A program made the translations under genes and the position numbers. DNA of 5,098 nt from Bacteroidota bacterium (GTDB lineage Bacteria; Bacteroidota; Ignavibacteria; UBA10030; UBA6906), in the NCBI GenBank assembly GCA_003541875.1, contig DPLS01000010.1, positions 1-5,098 of the forward strand. Reading direction: 5' to 3'. Below, one piece after another: positions 1 through 5,098 of the stretch (the stretch's first letter is position 1; every line of letters starts with the position of its first letter). The notes below the pieces were generated by a model that had not been told where the DNA came from, searched no databases, and saw nothing but the letters and a program-made list of their open reading frames with translations.

Positions 1-2
1 AG

Positions 3-260
3 GTCTCACTGTTTCAGAACTATCCCAATCCGTTCAATCCAACAACAGCCATCAGCTATCAGTTGACAGCCCAGAGCTTTGCAACGCTCAAAGTCAACGA
101 TGTGCTCGGCCGCGAAGTCGCAACGCTGATCAACGAAGTGAAGCCGCCGGGAACGTATACGGTGCAGTGGGACGCATCAGGCGTGACAAGCGGAGTGTAC
201 TTCTACAGGTTGGAAGCAGGAGGATTTGTGAGCACCAAGAAGCTGCTAATCGTGAAATAG
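3..260 (+). CDS. C-terminal end of a secreted protein with a type IX secretion (T9SS type A) sorting domain (5' partial)
   Basis: The reading frame is open from the window's left edge and ends at TAG 258-260, giving 85 visible residues. They begin with VSLFQNYPNPFNPTTAISYQL, followed by a core containing DVLGREVATL, a WDASGVTSGVYFYRL segment and a terminal TKKLLIVK. This is the classic layout of the C-terminal beta-sandwich that directs proteins through the type IX secretion system in FCB bacteria, where it is normally cut off after export to the cell surface. The upstream part, which would show what the protein does, lies outside the window. An internal TTG at 63 could be called as a start, but the sorting domain clearly begins earlier in the same frame, so it is not one. 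No terminator hairpin is visible before the next gene 33 bases downstream. The domain call is secure; the cargo is unknown. Confidence 0.93.
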   Translation, partial: VSLFQNYPNPFNPTTAISYQLTAQSFATLKVNDVLGREVATLINEVKPPGTYTVQWDASGVTSGVYFYRLEAGGFVSTKKLLIVK

Positions 261-293
261 TAGGAACTCACTAACCAACCATCGTTCTTTCCA

Positions 294-1076
294 ATGCGTA
301 TCGCCGTCGTTCAGACCAGCCCACAATTCGGCCAGGTCGAAGCCAATGTCACAGCTGCCCTGATAGCGATGGAGAGTGTGAGGGCAGATCTCTATGTTCT
401 GCCGGAACTCTTCAACACCGGCTACAATTTTGCCACGACCGATGAAGTGGAGAAACTTGCCGAGCCGTCGGAAGGGCCAACGTATGACGCGATAGCAAAG
501 TTCGCGCAACGCAACTCCTGTTACGTTGTGTATGGCTTCGCCGAAAAGGCAGACCGCATCTACAACTCTTCATCCCTCATAGGACCTCAGGGACTTGTCG
601 GGCTATTCCGCAAGGTCCACCTCTTCTACCGGGAACACCTTTTCTTCGCTCCCGGCAATCTCGGGTTCCCTGTGTTTGACCTCCCGTTTGGCAAAGTGGG
701 GATGATGATATGTTTCGATTGGATCTACCCGGAGAGCGCCCGCACACTTGCGCTTCGCGGAGCCCAACTCATCGCCCACCCCTCAAACCTCGTGCTACCA
801 CATTGTCCAGATGCAATGGTGACCCGCTGCCTTGAGAACCGAGTCTTTGCCGCTACTGCCAATCGTGTGGGCCGGGAAAACCGTGGTGGCGTCGATCTCA
901 GCTATATTGGGAAGAGCGAGATCGTCTCCCCGCGCGGCGAGATTCTGAAGCGACTCGAAAACGAGGAGGCCGTCGGCATTGTCGAGGTACATCTCGCTCA
1001 GGCATTGAACAAGCACATCAATGAGTTCAATAATCTTCTGAGCGATCGAAGAGAAGAGGCGTACACCACGGGCTGA
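294..1076 (+). CDS. Nitrilase-superfamily carbon-nitrogen hydrolase (PaNit/PH0642-like)
   Basis: This is a 260-residue single-domain cytoplasmic C-N hydrolase that splits a nitrile or amide bond through a cysteine thioester. The complete catalytic triad is visible: Glu38 in VLPELFNTGYNF, Lys107 in FRKVHLFYRE and Cys140 in MMICFDWIYPESARTLALRGA. Glu114, the usual fourth structural or catalytic acid, is also present. Downstream, IAHPSNLVLP and LENRVFAATANRVG match the family core, and the protein ends in a DRREEAY tail. From memory, this pattern is close to the archaeal enzymes PH0642 of Pyrococcus horikoshii and PaNit of P. abyssi, including their total length. PaNit is described as acting on small aliphatic dinitriles, but the substrate here cannot be read from sequence. 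ATG 294 gives the canonical MRIAVVQ beginning, although no Shine-Dalgarno precedes it. The hydratase gene starts 33 bases after the stop, so co-transcription is plausible. Amidase activity (omega-amidase or carbamoyl-amidase type) is the main alternative. Confidence 0.92.
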   Translation: MRIAVVQTSPQFGQVEANVTAALIAMESVRADLYVLPELFNTGYNFATTDEVEKLAEPSEGPTYDAIAKFAQRNSCYVVYGFAEKADRIYNSSSLIGPQGLVGLFRKVHLFYREHLFFAPGNLGFPVFDLPFGKVGMMICFDWIYPESARTLALRGAQLIAHPSNLVLPHCPDAMVTRCLENRVFAATANRVGRENRGGVDLSYIGKSEIVSPRGEILKRLENEEAVGIVEVHLAQALNKHINEFNNLLSDRREEAYTTG

Positions 1077-1097
1077 CTTTTCCCCCGCAACCATCCT

Positions 1098-1102
1098 GAG
1101 GA
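1098..1102 (+). promoter_or_regulatory. Shine-Dalgarno site of the enoyl-CoA hydratase gene
   Basis: GAGGA lies seven bases before ATG 1110 and fits the anti-Shine-Dalgarno sequence well. It is the only clear ribosome binding site ahead of a secure start codon in the window, and it supports ATG 1110 as the true start. It sits inside the short palindrome ATCCTGAGGAT (1093-1103). Confidence 0.65.
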
Positions 1103-1109
1103 TAGAACA

Positions 1110-1883
1110 ATGTCCAGTACCTACATCATCGTAACGAAGCAAGACGGATATGCCATCGCGCAAATCAATCGTCCCGATGTTCTGAACGCTCTGAACATGG
1201 CGCTGATGGCTGAACTCGTTGATGCACTGGAAACACTCGACAAGGACAACGACGTCCGATGCATCATCCTGACGGGAAACGAGAAGGCCTTCGCCGCAGG
1301 CGCCGACATCAAAGAAATGGCGGATGCCTCAGCCATGGAGATGCTGTTGCGCGATCAGTTTGCGCGGTGGGATCGGATCCGCAAGATCAAGAAGCCAATC
1401 ATTGCAGCCGTCAGTGGATTTGCGTTGGGAGGCGGATGTGAAGTTGTGATGGCGTGTGATATGGTGATTGCATCCGAGACAGCAAGGTTTGGCCAGCCGG
1501 AGATAAACCTTGGAGTGATGCCAGGCGCAGGTGGGACACAGCGCTTGACACGTGCCGTAGGCAAGGTGAAGGCAATGGAGATGGTCTTGACTGGACGAGT
1601 GATTTCTGCAGAAGAGGCGCTCCGGTATGGCCTCATTAACAAAGTTGTGCCGATCGAATGCTATCTTGAAGAAGCGAAATCGTGGGCAAAGGAGATTGCG
1701 TCAAAGCCGCCGGTTGCCGTAAGACTGGCAAAGGAATCGGTGTTGAAGGCGTTTGATACAACCATGGAAGGCGGGCTCGAATTCGAACGGAAGAACTTCT
1801 ATCTCCTCTTTGCTTCAGACGACCAGAAGGAAGGGATGTCGGCCTTCAACGAAAAACGCACACCCGGTTGGAAGGGAAAATGA
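1110..1883 (+). CDS. Enoyl-CoA hydratase (crotonase superfamily), PaaF-like
   Basis: This 257-residue enzyme has the normal length for a short-chain enoyl-CoA hydratase, which adds water to a trans-2-enoyl-CoA to give the 3-hydroxyacyl-CoA. The family landmarks appear in order: NRPDVLNALN (20-29), the oxyanion and CoA-binding loop AFAAGADIKEM (60-70), the second oxyanion segment ALGGGCE (105-111) and GQPEINLGVMPGAGGTQRL (128-146). Both catalytic glutamates are present, Glu111 and Glu131, with the 20-residue spacing of rat mitochondrial hydratase (Glu144/Glu164). The protein ends in the usual EGMSAFNEKRTPGWKGK tail. In this setting the natural role would be PaaF, hydrating 2,3-didehydroadipyl-CoA before the dehydrogenase encoded at 3907. 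General butyrate or beta-oxidation use (Crt type) cannot be excluded from sequence, so no symbol is given. ATG 1110 is supported by a GAGGA site. The stop overlaps the ATG of a short downstream frame (ATGA, 1880-1883). Confidence 0.95.
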   Translation: MSSTYIIVTKQDGYAIAQINRPDVLNALNMALMAELVDALETLDKDNDVRCIILTGNEKAFAAGADIKEMADASAMEMLLRDQFARWDRIRKIKKPIIAAVSGFALGGGCEVVMACDMVIASETARFGQPEINLGVMPGAGGTQRLTRAVGKVKAMEMVLTGRVISAEEALRYGLINKVVPIECYLEEAKSWAKEIASKPPVAVRLAKESVLKAFDTTMEGGLEFERKNFYLLFASDDQKEGMSAFNEKRTPGWKGK

Positions 1884-2026
1884 ATGAAACCGACTGCTCA
1901 TCCATCTTCGCTGAATACGTCAGCCGGGCATTGAATCCAACCACTGGACTCGAGGCCGGCGTTACGCTCTTCAGGACAAAGAGCTTGACCACAGACCCCT
2001 TTTTCCCTACATTTGGTGGACGATAG
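1880..2026 (+). CDS. Possible small ORF of 48 codons, ATGA-overlapped with the hydratase gene (unrecognised)
   Basis: ATG 1880 overlaps the hydratase stop as ATGA, a configuration typical of translational coupling, and a purine-rich GGAAGGG stretch (1870-1876) lies just upstream. The frame runs to TAG 2024. The peptide begins MNETDCSSIFAEYVSRALN and ends DPFFPTFGGR; it has no membrane segment, signal peptide or motif that I recognise. It may be a real coupled small protein, the 5' remnant of a gene that once followed the hydratase, or chance. It lies wholly in the gap before the membrane protein and partly overlaps a candidate promoter at 1985-2015, which argues somewhat against it. The composition is not obviously noncoding, but 48 codons are too few to judge by eye. 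Confidence 0.3.
   Translation: MNETDCSSIFAEYVSRALNPTTGLEAGVTLFRTKSLTTDPFFPTFGGR
1985..2015 (+). promoter_or_regulatory. Candidate Bacteroidota-type promoter (TTG - 20 bp - TAnnTTTG)
   Basis: TACATTTG at 2008-2015 is a perfect match to the TAnnTTTG -7 element recognised by the primary sigma factor of Bacteroidota. A TTG at 1985-1987 is 20 bases upstream, inside the reported 19-21 base spacing for the -33 element. The predicted transcript start, around 2020-2025, would leave a leader of about 40 bases before the possible membrane-protein start at 2062. It lies in the largest gap between well-supported genes, where an internal promoter would be useful. The -7 motif alone should appear about once per 5 kb by chance, and it is not certain that the host uses this consensus, so the call is tentative. 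Confidence 0.33.
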
Positions 2027-2061
2027 TTCGCACTGGAACCGTTCATTCGAGGCCTTTTCCC

Positions 2062-3045
2062 ATTTCAACTCAACTCTCTCCGCCTAGAATCACCCGACTA
2101 CGGCTATTTCTCTCGATTGTGTGTCTTCTTAGCTCAATCGTCCTGCTTGTAGCTGCTGTCCTGCCCACATCGTTCTGGCGCGACATAATCGTAGGCTCCA
2201 CATCGTGGGGTATGCTCGACGACAGAGATCTCAGGTACATGCGAGTTGTCTTCGCTGGTTTCGGACTCATCTCCCTCCTCTGGTCAGCTCTGTTTGCCTG
2301 GAATATTCTCATTAAGAAACATCTGACTGAAAGAACGGCAAACAGAATATATCGTTGGATTCTGCTCACTCAAGCCACTTCCATGAGTTATTTTCTCGCG
2401 AAGCTTTTCATCATCTTTCGAGATTCAGTCAGGATCATAGGAGCAAAGACGCCATTTTCAAACTGGGGGGATTTCCTCGGCAGGGTGTGGACCGTTCCGA
2501 TCCAGCCTTTTACAGAACGTGACTACTTCAACTCAATGTTTCTCGCGTTCGCCGGATTCATCTGCACTATCATGGTGGTGCTGCGACACAAAGGTCTTGT
2601 GCGCATGCGGGAAAAAGATTTCCCCCGATTGCTGTGGGGTTTCCTGGCCTTTGGCTTCCTGTGGGCAAGTGTCGACGAACTTGTGATGATCCACGAGTTT
2701 CTCGGTCCGAACCTCGCAGTTATCCGCACATTGCATGAAACCCTGGGTATTACAAAATATCCCGACGATCTTATTATGCTCGCTTACTTTGGAGGCGGTG
2801 CGTTGTTGTTTCTACGATACATCAGATACCTCATGGGACGTCCAAGTGCGTTTGTAATCTTCGTCATGGGAATCACTTTCCAGGGCCTGGCGGCAATCAA
2901 CGGTGTGCCGGGACTTAACCTCAACGAGGAATCATTCGAAATGTATGGTGGTCTCTGCTACTTCGTCTCCATATTTTGGTACGCGTACTGTGAGATCGAA
3001 GATTCACTGGATCACTACCACCGCCTCTCAAAGCAGAAGTTGTAG
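2062..3045 (+). CDS. Polytopic membrane protein of unknown function, about eight helices; start uncertain (ATT 2062 or GTG 2119)
   Basis: I do not recognise a named family. From GTG 2119 the product is 308 residues; the numbering here uses that start. Hydrophobic segments lie near 2-20, 41-64, 78-100, 136-155, 171-190, 218-236, 243-261 and 275-292, so about eight inner-membrane helices are expected. Conserved-looking polar residues sit at helix ends: Asp186-Glu187 and His192-Glu193 (ASVDELVMIHEFLG), His206-Glu207, Asp216-Asp217, and Glu270-Glu271 with Glu274 (NEESFEMYGG). These could form a metal or catalytic site, but that is inference. GTG 2119 falls inside the first helix and has no Shine-Dalgarno. 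The frame is open back to 1915 without ATG, GTG or TTG. ATT 2062 has GAGG at 2049-2052, nine bases upstream, and gives a sensible N-terminus (Arg-rich stretch, then the full helix; 327 residues). The gene sits between the hydratase and PaaG genes, with PaaG 29 bases downstream. Confidence 0.8.
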   Translation: MSTQLSPPRITRLRLFLSIVCLLSSIVLLVAAVLPTSFWRDIIVGSTSWGMLDDRDLRYMRVVFAGFGLISLLWSALFAWNILIKKHLTERTANRIYRWILLTQATSMSYFLAKLFIIFRDSVRIIGAKTPFSNWGDFLGRVWTVPIQPFTERDYFNSMFLAFAGFICTIMVVLRHKGLVRMREKDFPRLLWGFLAFGFLWASVDELVMIHEFLGPNLAVIRTLHETLGITKYPDDLIMLAYFGGGALLFLRYIRYLMGRPSAFVIFVMGITFQGLAAINGVPGLNLNEESFEMYGGLCYFVSIFWYAYCEIEDSLDHYHRLSKQKL

Positions 3046-3074
3046 CCGTTCACTCTCTCTACCAAGACTCAACC

Positions 3075-3860
3075 ATGCCAGAGTACCAGACACTATTGTA
3101 TTCTCTCACAGAAGGTGTTTCAGCTATCACCATGAATCGCCCTGAGGTGTACAACGCACTCAACGAACAGATGAAGAAAGAGCTGAATGACGCGTTCAAG
3201 GAAGCAGAGAAAGACCCAAAGGTACGATGCGTTGTGTTGCGCGGCGCGGGAGAAAAGGCATTCTGCTCGGGACAGGATTTGAAAGAGCACGCCGGACTGA
3301 AACGGTCACTCAAAGAGTCATTGGAGAAATCCTACAATCCCCTCATCAAAAGGATGCGCTCCATCGAGAAGCCAGTCATCGGCATGATCAATGGCGTTGC
3401 GGCAGGGGCTGGTTGCAGCGTCGCTCTTGCCTGTGATCTCCGAGTGATGTCCTCAACGGCGAAGCTCACGGAGGTGTTCATCCGCATTGGACTTGTCCCT
3501 GATTCAGGATCGCACTGGTTTCTGCCACGCCTCGCCGGAATGGCGCGTGCGTTCGAATATGCTGCAACAGGAAGAGACATCGCTGCAGATGAGGCTTTGC
3601 AGGTCGGACTCGTGAACAGAGTAACGTCACCAGATCAACTGGAGAAAGCGACCATGGCATGGGCGACCCAGCTTGCGAAAGCACCCACGAAATCCATTGG
3701 CCTCATCAAACGAACGTTGAACAAAGCCATGACCGTTGATTTGGATACTTTGCTTGACTACGAAGCACACATCCAGCAGATTGCGAGCGAGACTGAAGAC
3801 CACAAAGAAGGTGTCACCGCATTCCTCGAGAAGCGCCCGGCTGAGTTCAAAGGTAAATAA
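3075..3860 (+). CDS. paaG: PaaG-type isomerase: 2-(1,2-epoxy-1,2-dihydrophenyl)acetyl-CoA isomerase (crotonase superfamily)
   Basis: A 261-residue crotonase-fold protein with NRPEVYNALN (21-30), the CoA-binding and oxyanion loop AFCSGQDLKEHAG (62-74), and GVAAGAGCSVALACD (107-121). At the two positions that hold catalytic glutamates in hydratases it has Ser115 and Phe135, so it should not act as a hydratase. Instead it carries Asp143 in GLVPDSGSHWFLPRLAG, the arrangement of E. coli PaaG, where this aspartate drives isomerisation. PaaG converts ring-epoxidised phenylacetyl-CoA to the seven-membered oxepin-CoA and also shifts double bonds later in the pathway. The neighbouring hydratase at 1110 and dehydrogenase at 3907 supply the matching later steps. 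ATG 3075 gives a normal N-terminus; no Shine-Dalgarno is evident. The other possibility is a general delta3,delta2-enoyl-CoA isomerase, since that activity uses similar residues. Confidence 0.88.
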   Translation: MPEYQTLLYSLTEGVSAITMNRPEVYNALNEQMKKELNDAFKEAEKDPKVRCVVLRGAGEKAFCSGQDLKEHAGLKRSLKESLEKSYNPLIKRMRSIEKPVIGMINGVAAGAGCSVALACDLRVMSSTAKLTEVFIRIGLVPDSGSHWFLPRLAGMARAFEYAATGRDIAADEALQVGLVNRVTSPDQLEKATMAWATQLAKAPTKSIGLIKRTLNKAMTVDLDTLLDYEAHIQQIASETEDHKEGVTAFLEKRPAEFKGK

Positions 3861-3906
3861 CGTTGTCGTACATTCTCCTTTTTGACTTTCTCCATTTGGC
3901 TTGAGT

Positions 3907-4758
3907 ATGATTTCCACAATCGGCATCCTTGGTTCCGGCACAATGGGCAGTGGGATAGCCCAGGTTGCCGCTCTTTCCGGTTTCAATGTCCTTCTCTACG
4001 ATGTTTCCGCGGATGCCCTCCAGAGGGCAGTCGAAAGGATCAAGGACGATCTTGGCCGCAGTATAGAGAAAGACCGCCTTACACAACAACAGGCGGACAG
4101 TGCAATCGGCAACATCCATGTCCATTCTACGCTGAACCCTCTCCACCGGAGCGATGCCATCATCGAAGCAGCGGTTGAAGATCTCGGCGTCAAGCGAGAG
4201 TTGTTCAAGCGACTCGATGACGTTCTCCCTTCCCACGCCATCCTTGCAACCAACACATCGTCGCTTTCCGTCACGTCCATAGCTGCAGCAACGAAGCGAG
4301 CGCCGTCGGTTGTGGGGATGCACTTCTTCAACCCACCACCATTGATGAAGCTTGTGGAAATCGTTCGGGGAAAGCAGACCTCAGATGAGACAGTACACTT
4401 AGTGTGTGATCTCGCCCAGAAGCTTGGGAAGGTGCCGGTGCAGTGCAAGGATACGCCCGGCTTCATCGTCAACCGTGTTGCACGACCATTCTACGGTGAA
4501 TCGCTCCGCCTTCTCGGCGAGGGTGTCGCTTCAGTGGAAGAAATAGACAGGATCGTGAGACTGTCGGGCGGCTTCAAGATGGGTCCTTTTGAATTGATGG
4601 ACCTCATCGGGATTGATGTGAACTATGCCGTCACGAAATCCGTGTACGAACAATATTTTCATGAGCCGCGATTCCGGCCTCATCCTATTCAACGTCAAAT
4701 GGTCGAAGCAGGCACGCTTGGCCGGAAAACCAAACGCGGATTCTATTCATACGAGTAA
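3907..4758 (+). CDS. paaH: NAD-dependent 3-hydroxyacyl-CoA dehydrogenase, PaaH/Hbd type
   Basis: This 283-residue protein oxidises an L-3-hydroxyacyl-CoA to the 3-ketoacyl-CoA. From ATG 3907, the Rossmann motif GILGSGTMGSG (6-16) supplies the glycines at 9, 11 and 14, and Asp32 ends strand 2, indicating NAD over NADP. Catalytic-site residues are visible: Ser118 in TNTSSLS, His139 in GMHFFNPPPLMKLVEIVRG, Glu151, and Asn189 in DTPGFIVNRV. The C-terminal dimerisation domain has GPFELMDLIGIDV and ends GRKTKRGFYSYE, the usual end of a single-unit Hbd. In the phenylacetate pathway it would oxidise 3-hydroxyadipyl-CoA; 3-hydroxybutyryl-CoA is the alternative substrate. E. coli PaaH is much longer (475 residues, from memory) because it carries extra C-terminal domains; here a related domain appears to be encoded by the next gene. 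A TTG at 3901 would add two residues, but ATG 3907 is preferred. No Shine-Dalgarno is clear. Confidence 0.92.
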   Translation: MISTIGILGSGTMGSGIAQVAALSGFNVLLYDVSADALQRAVERIKDDLGRSIEKDRLTQQQADSAIGNIHVHSTLNPLHRSDAIIEAAVEDLGVKRELFKRLDDVLPSHAILATNTSSLSVTSIAAATKRAPSVVGMHFFNPPPLMKLVEIVRGKQTSDETVHLVCDLAQKLGKVPVQCKDTPGFIVNRVARPFYGESLRLLGEGVASVEEIDRIVRLSGGFKMGPFELMDLIGIDVNYAVTKSVYEQYFHEPRFRPHPIQRQMVEAGTLGRKTKRGFYSYE

Positions 4759-4769
4759 AGCTCACGCAG

Positions 4770-5098
4770 ATGCGAAGCAAGGAACATATCCACATCGTCG
4801 GGGAATCCTCCCTCGTTCTTGAGTATGGCATTCTCTGCTTGAGCAAGAAGCAGCAAGTGACAATCCGCGCAAACCCCGGCGAAACCGTGCGACCGCCAAA
4901 GGGAACGAAGAAGGCAACGGCACCGCCGAAATCGACCACTGCAGCGCTGGAACTCACCAACATCTCTGCCGACATCAAGAAGAAAAATCTGGTTCAGCTC
5001 GACCGTATTCTCGCAGCCAGTGTTCCCATCATTTCCTCATCAACAACCGTCACGGTTGCCGAGCAATCGACCTGGATCAAGAATCCTCGGCGGCTCAT
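4770..5098 (+). CDS. 3-hydroxyacyl-CoA dehydrogenase-related protein with a reduced, degenerate Rossmann domain (3' partial)
   Basis: ATG 4770 opens a frame that stays open to the window edge, giving 109 residues. The start IHIVGESSLVLEYGILC (7-23) has the shape of a Rossmann first strand and helix, but only Gly11 of GxGxxG remains (Ser13 and Val16 replace the others). After strand 2 (QVTIRANPGE) there is a Pro/Lys/Thr-rich linker (42-57). Then AALELTN and the SSSTTVTVAEQSTWIKNPRRL segment (89-109) line up with the upstream dehydrogenase's IIEAAVE and TNTSSLSVTSIAAATKRAP. About 30 residues of the normal NAD domain between strand 2 and this point are missing. I recall a 'reduced Rossmann-fold' module (3HCDH_RFF) in long PaaH proteins, and this appears to be a separately encoded version. 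It starts 11 bases after the dehydrogenase stop in another frame, so the two are probably co-transcribed. NAD binding is unlikely. The C-terminal domain lies outside the window. Confidence 0.75.
   Translation, partial: MRSKEHIHIVGESSLVLEYGILCLSKKQQVTIRANPGETVRPPKGTKKATAPPKSTTAALELTNISADIKKKNLVQLDRILAASVPIISSSTTVTVAEQSTWIKNPRRL

Noticed and set aside
261..293. Terminator between the T9SS-domain gene and the nitrilase
   Set aside because: No inverted repeat with a following T run is present in the 33-base gap.
795..1163. Minus-strand frame of 122 codons opposite the nitrilase end
   Set aside because: It overlaps conserved nitrilase sequence and the start of the hydratase and shows no domain of its own.
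1997..2008. Programmed -1 frameshift at the C4T5C3 run, fusing the 48-codon frame to the membrane protein
   Set aside because: The shift direction fits (-1), but the 0-frame codons CCC TTT TTC do not form a proper X XXY YYZ heptamer, no downstream stimulatory structure is evident, and the fused N-terminus has no support. A sequencing error at this run remains possible.
1846..2046. Minus-strand 66-codon frame across the hydratase end and the gap
   Set aside because: It overlaps the conserved C-terminus of the hydratase, has no recognisable motif, and no other minus-strand gene exists here.
3901..3906. TTG 3901 as the start of the dehydrogenase gene
   Set aside because: It adds only Met-Ser before ATG 3907; neither has a clear Shine-Dalgarno, and the ATG places the Rossmann strand at the usual distance from the N-terminus.
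3861..3906. Promoter of the TAnnTTTG type before the dehydrogenase
   Set aside because: TCCATTTG at 3891-3898 lacks the TA, and the nearest upstream TTG outside the run (3864) is 24 bases away, outside the normal spacing.
3847..4472. Two long minus-strand frames (158 codons each) opposite the dehydrogenase
   Set aside because: They lie opposite a gene with a complete set of family motifs and encode low-complexity, Arg/Ser/Cys-rich peptides; they are frame shadows.

Overview
The window looks like part of a chromosome from the Bacteroidota/Chlorobiota/Ignavibacteria side of the FCB bacteria. The main clue is the first partial gene, which ends in a type IX secretion (T9SS) sorting domain with a YPNPFNP-type start and a DVLGREVATL core, a style common in Ignavibacteria-like lineages. 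All genes read on the + strand, gaps are short, and only one gene has a clear Shine-Dalgarno sequence. No RNA gene, insertion sequence, CRISPR array or convincing terminator was seen.

Layout: (1) 1-260, C-terminal end of a secreted or surface protein with a T9SS sorting domain. (2) 294-1076, a nitrilase-superfamily C-N hydrolase with an intact E38-K107-C140 triad. (3) 1110-1883, an enoyl-CoA hydratase with both catalytic glutamates. (4) 1880-2061, a poorly explained stretch with an ATGA-coupled 48-codon reading frame and a possible Bacteroidota-type promoter. (5) about 2062-3045, an unrecognised eight-helix membrane protein whose start codon is unclear. (6) 3075-3860, a PaaG-type isomerase of the crotonase superfamily. 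(7) 3907-4758, a PaaH/Hbd-type 3-hydroxyacyl-CoA dehydrogenase. (8) 4770 to the window end, the start of a protein with a degenerate, shortened Rossmann domain related to the same dehydrogenase family.

Taken together, the hydratase, isomerase and dehydrogenase correspond to PaaF, PaaG and PaaH of the aerobic CoA-dependent phenylacetate pathway. The assignment rests mainly on the PaaG-type residue pattern (Ser and Phe at the two hydratase glutamate positions, Asp143 in a VPDSG motif) and on the gene neighbourhood. The hydratase and dehydrogenase could also serve general short-chain beta-oxidation. The ring-activating and ring-opening genes (ligase, epoxidase, PaaZ) are not in the window.

The parts most worth a second look are the membrane protein inside the cluster with its DE-x4-HE and EE-xx-E acidic/histidine motifs, its apparent lack of a normal start codon, and the last gene. 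That last gene looks like the 'reduced Rossmann' part of a PaaH-type protein encoded separately from the catalytic half.
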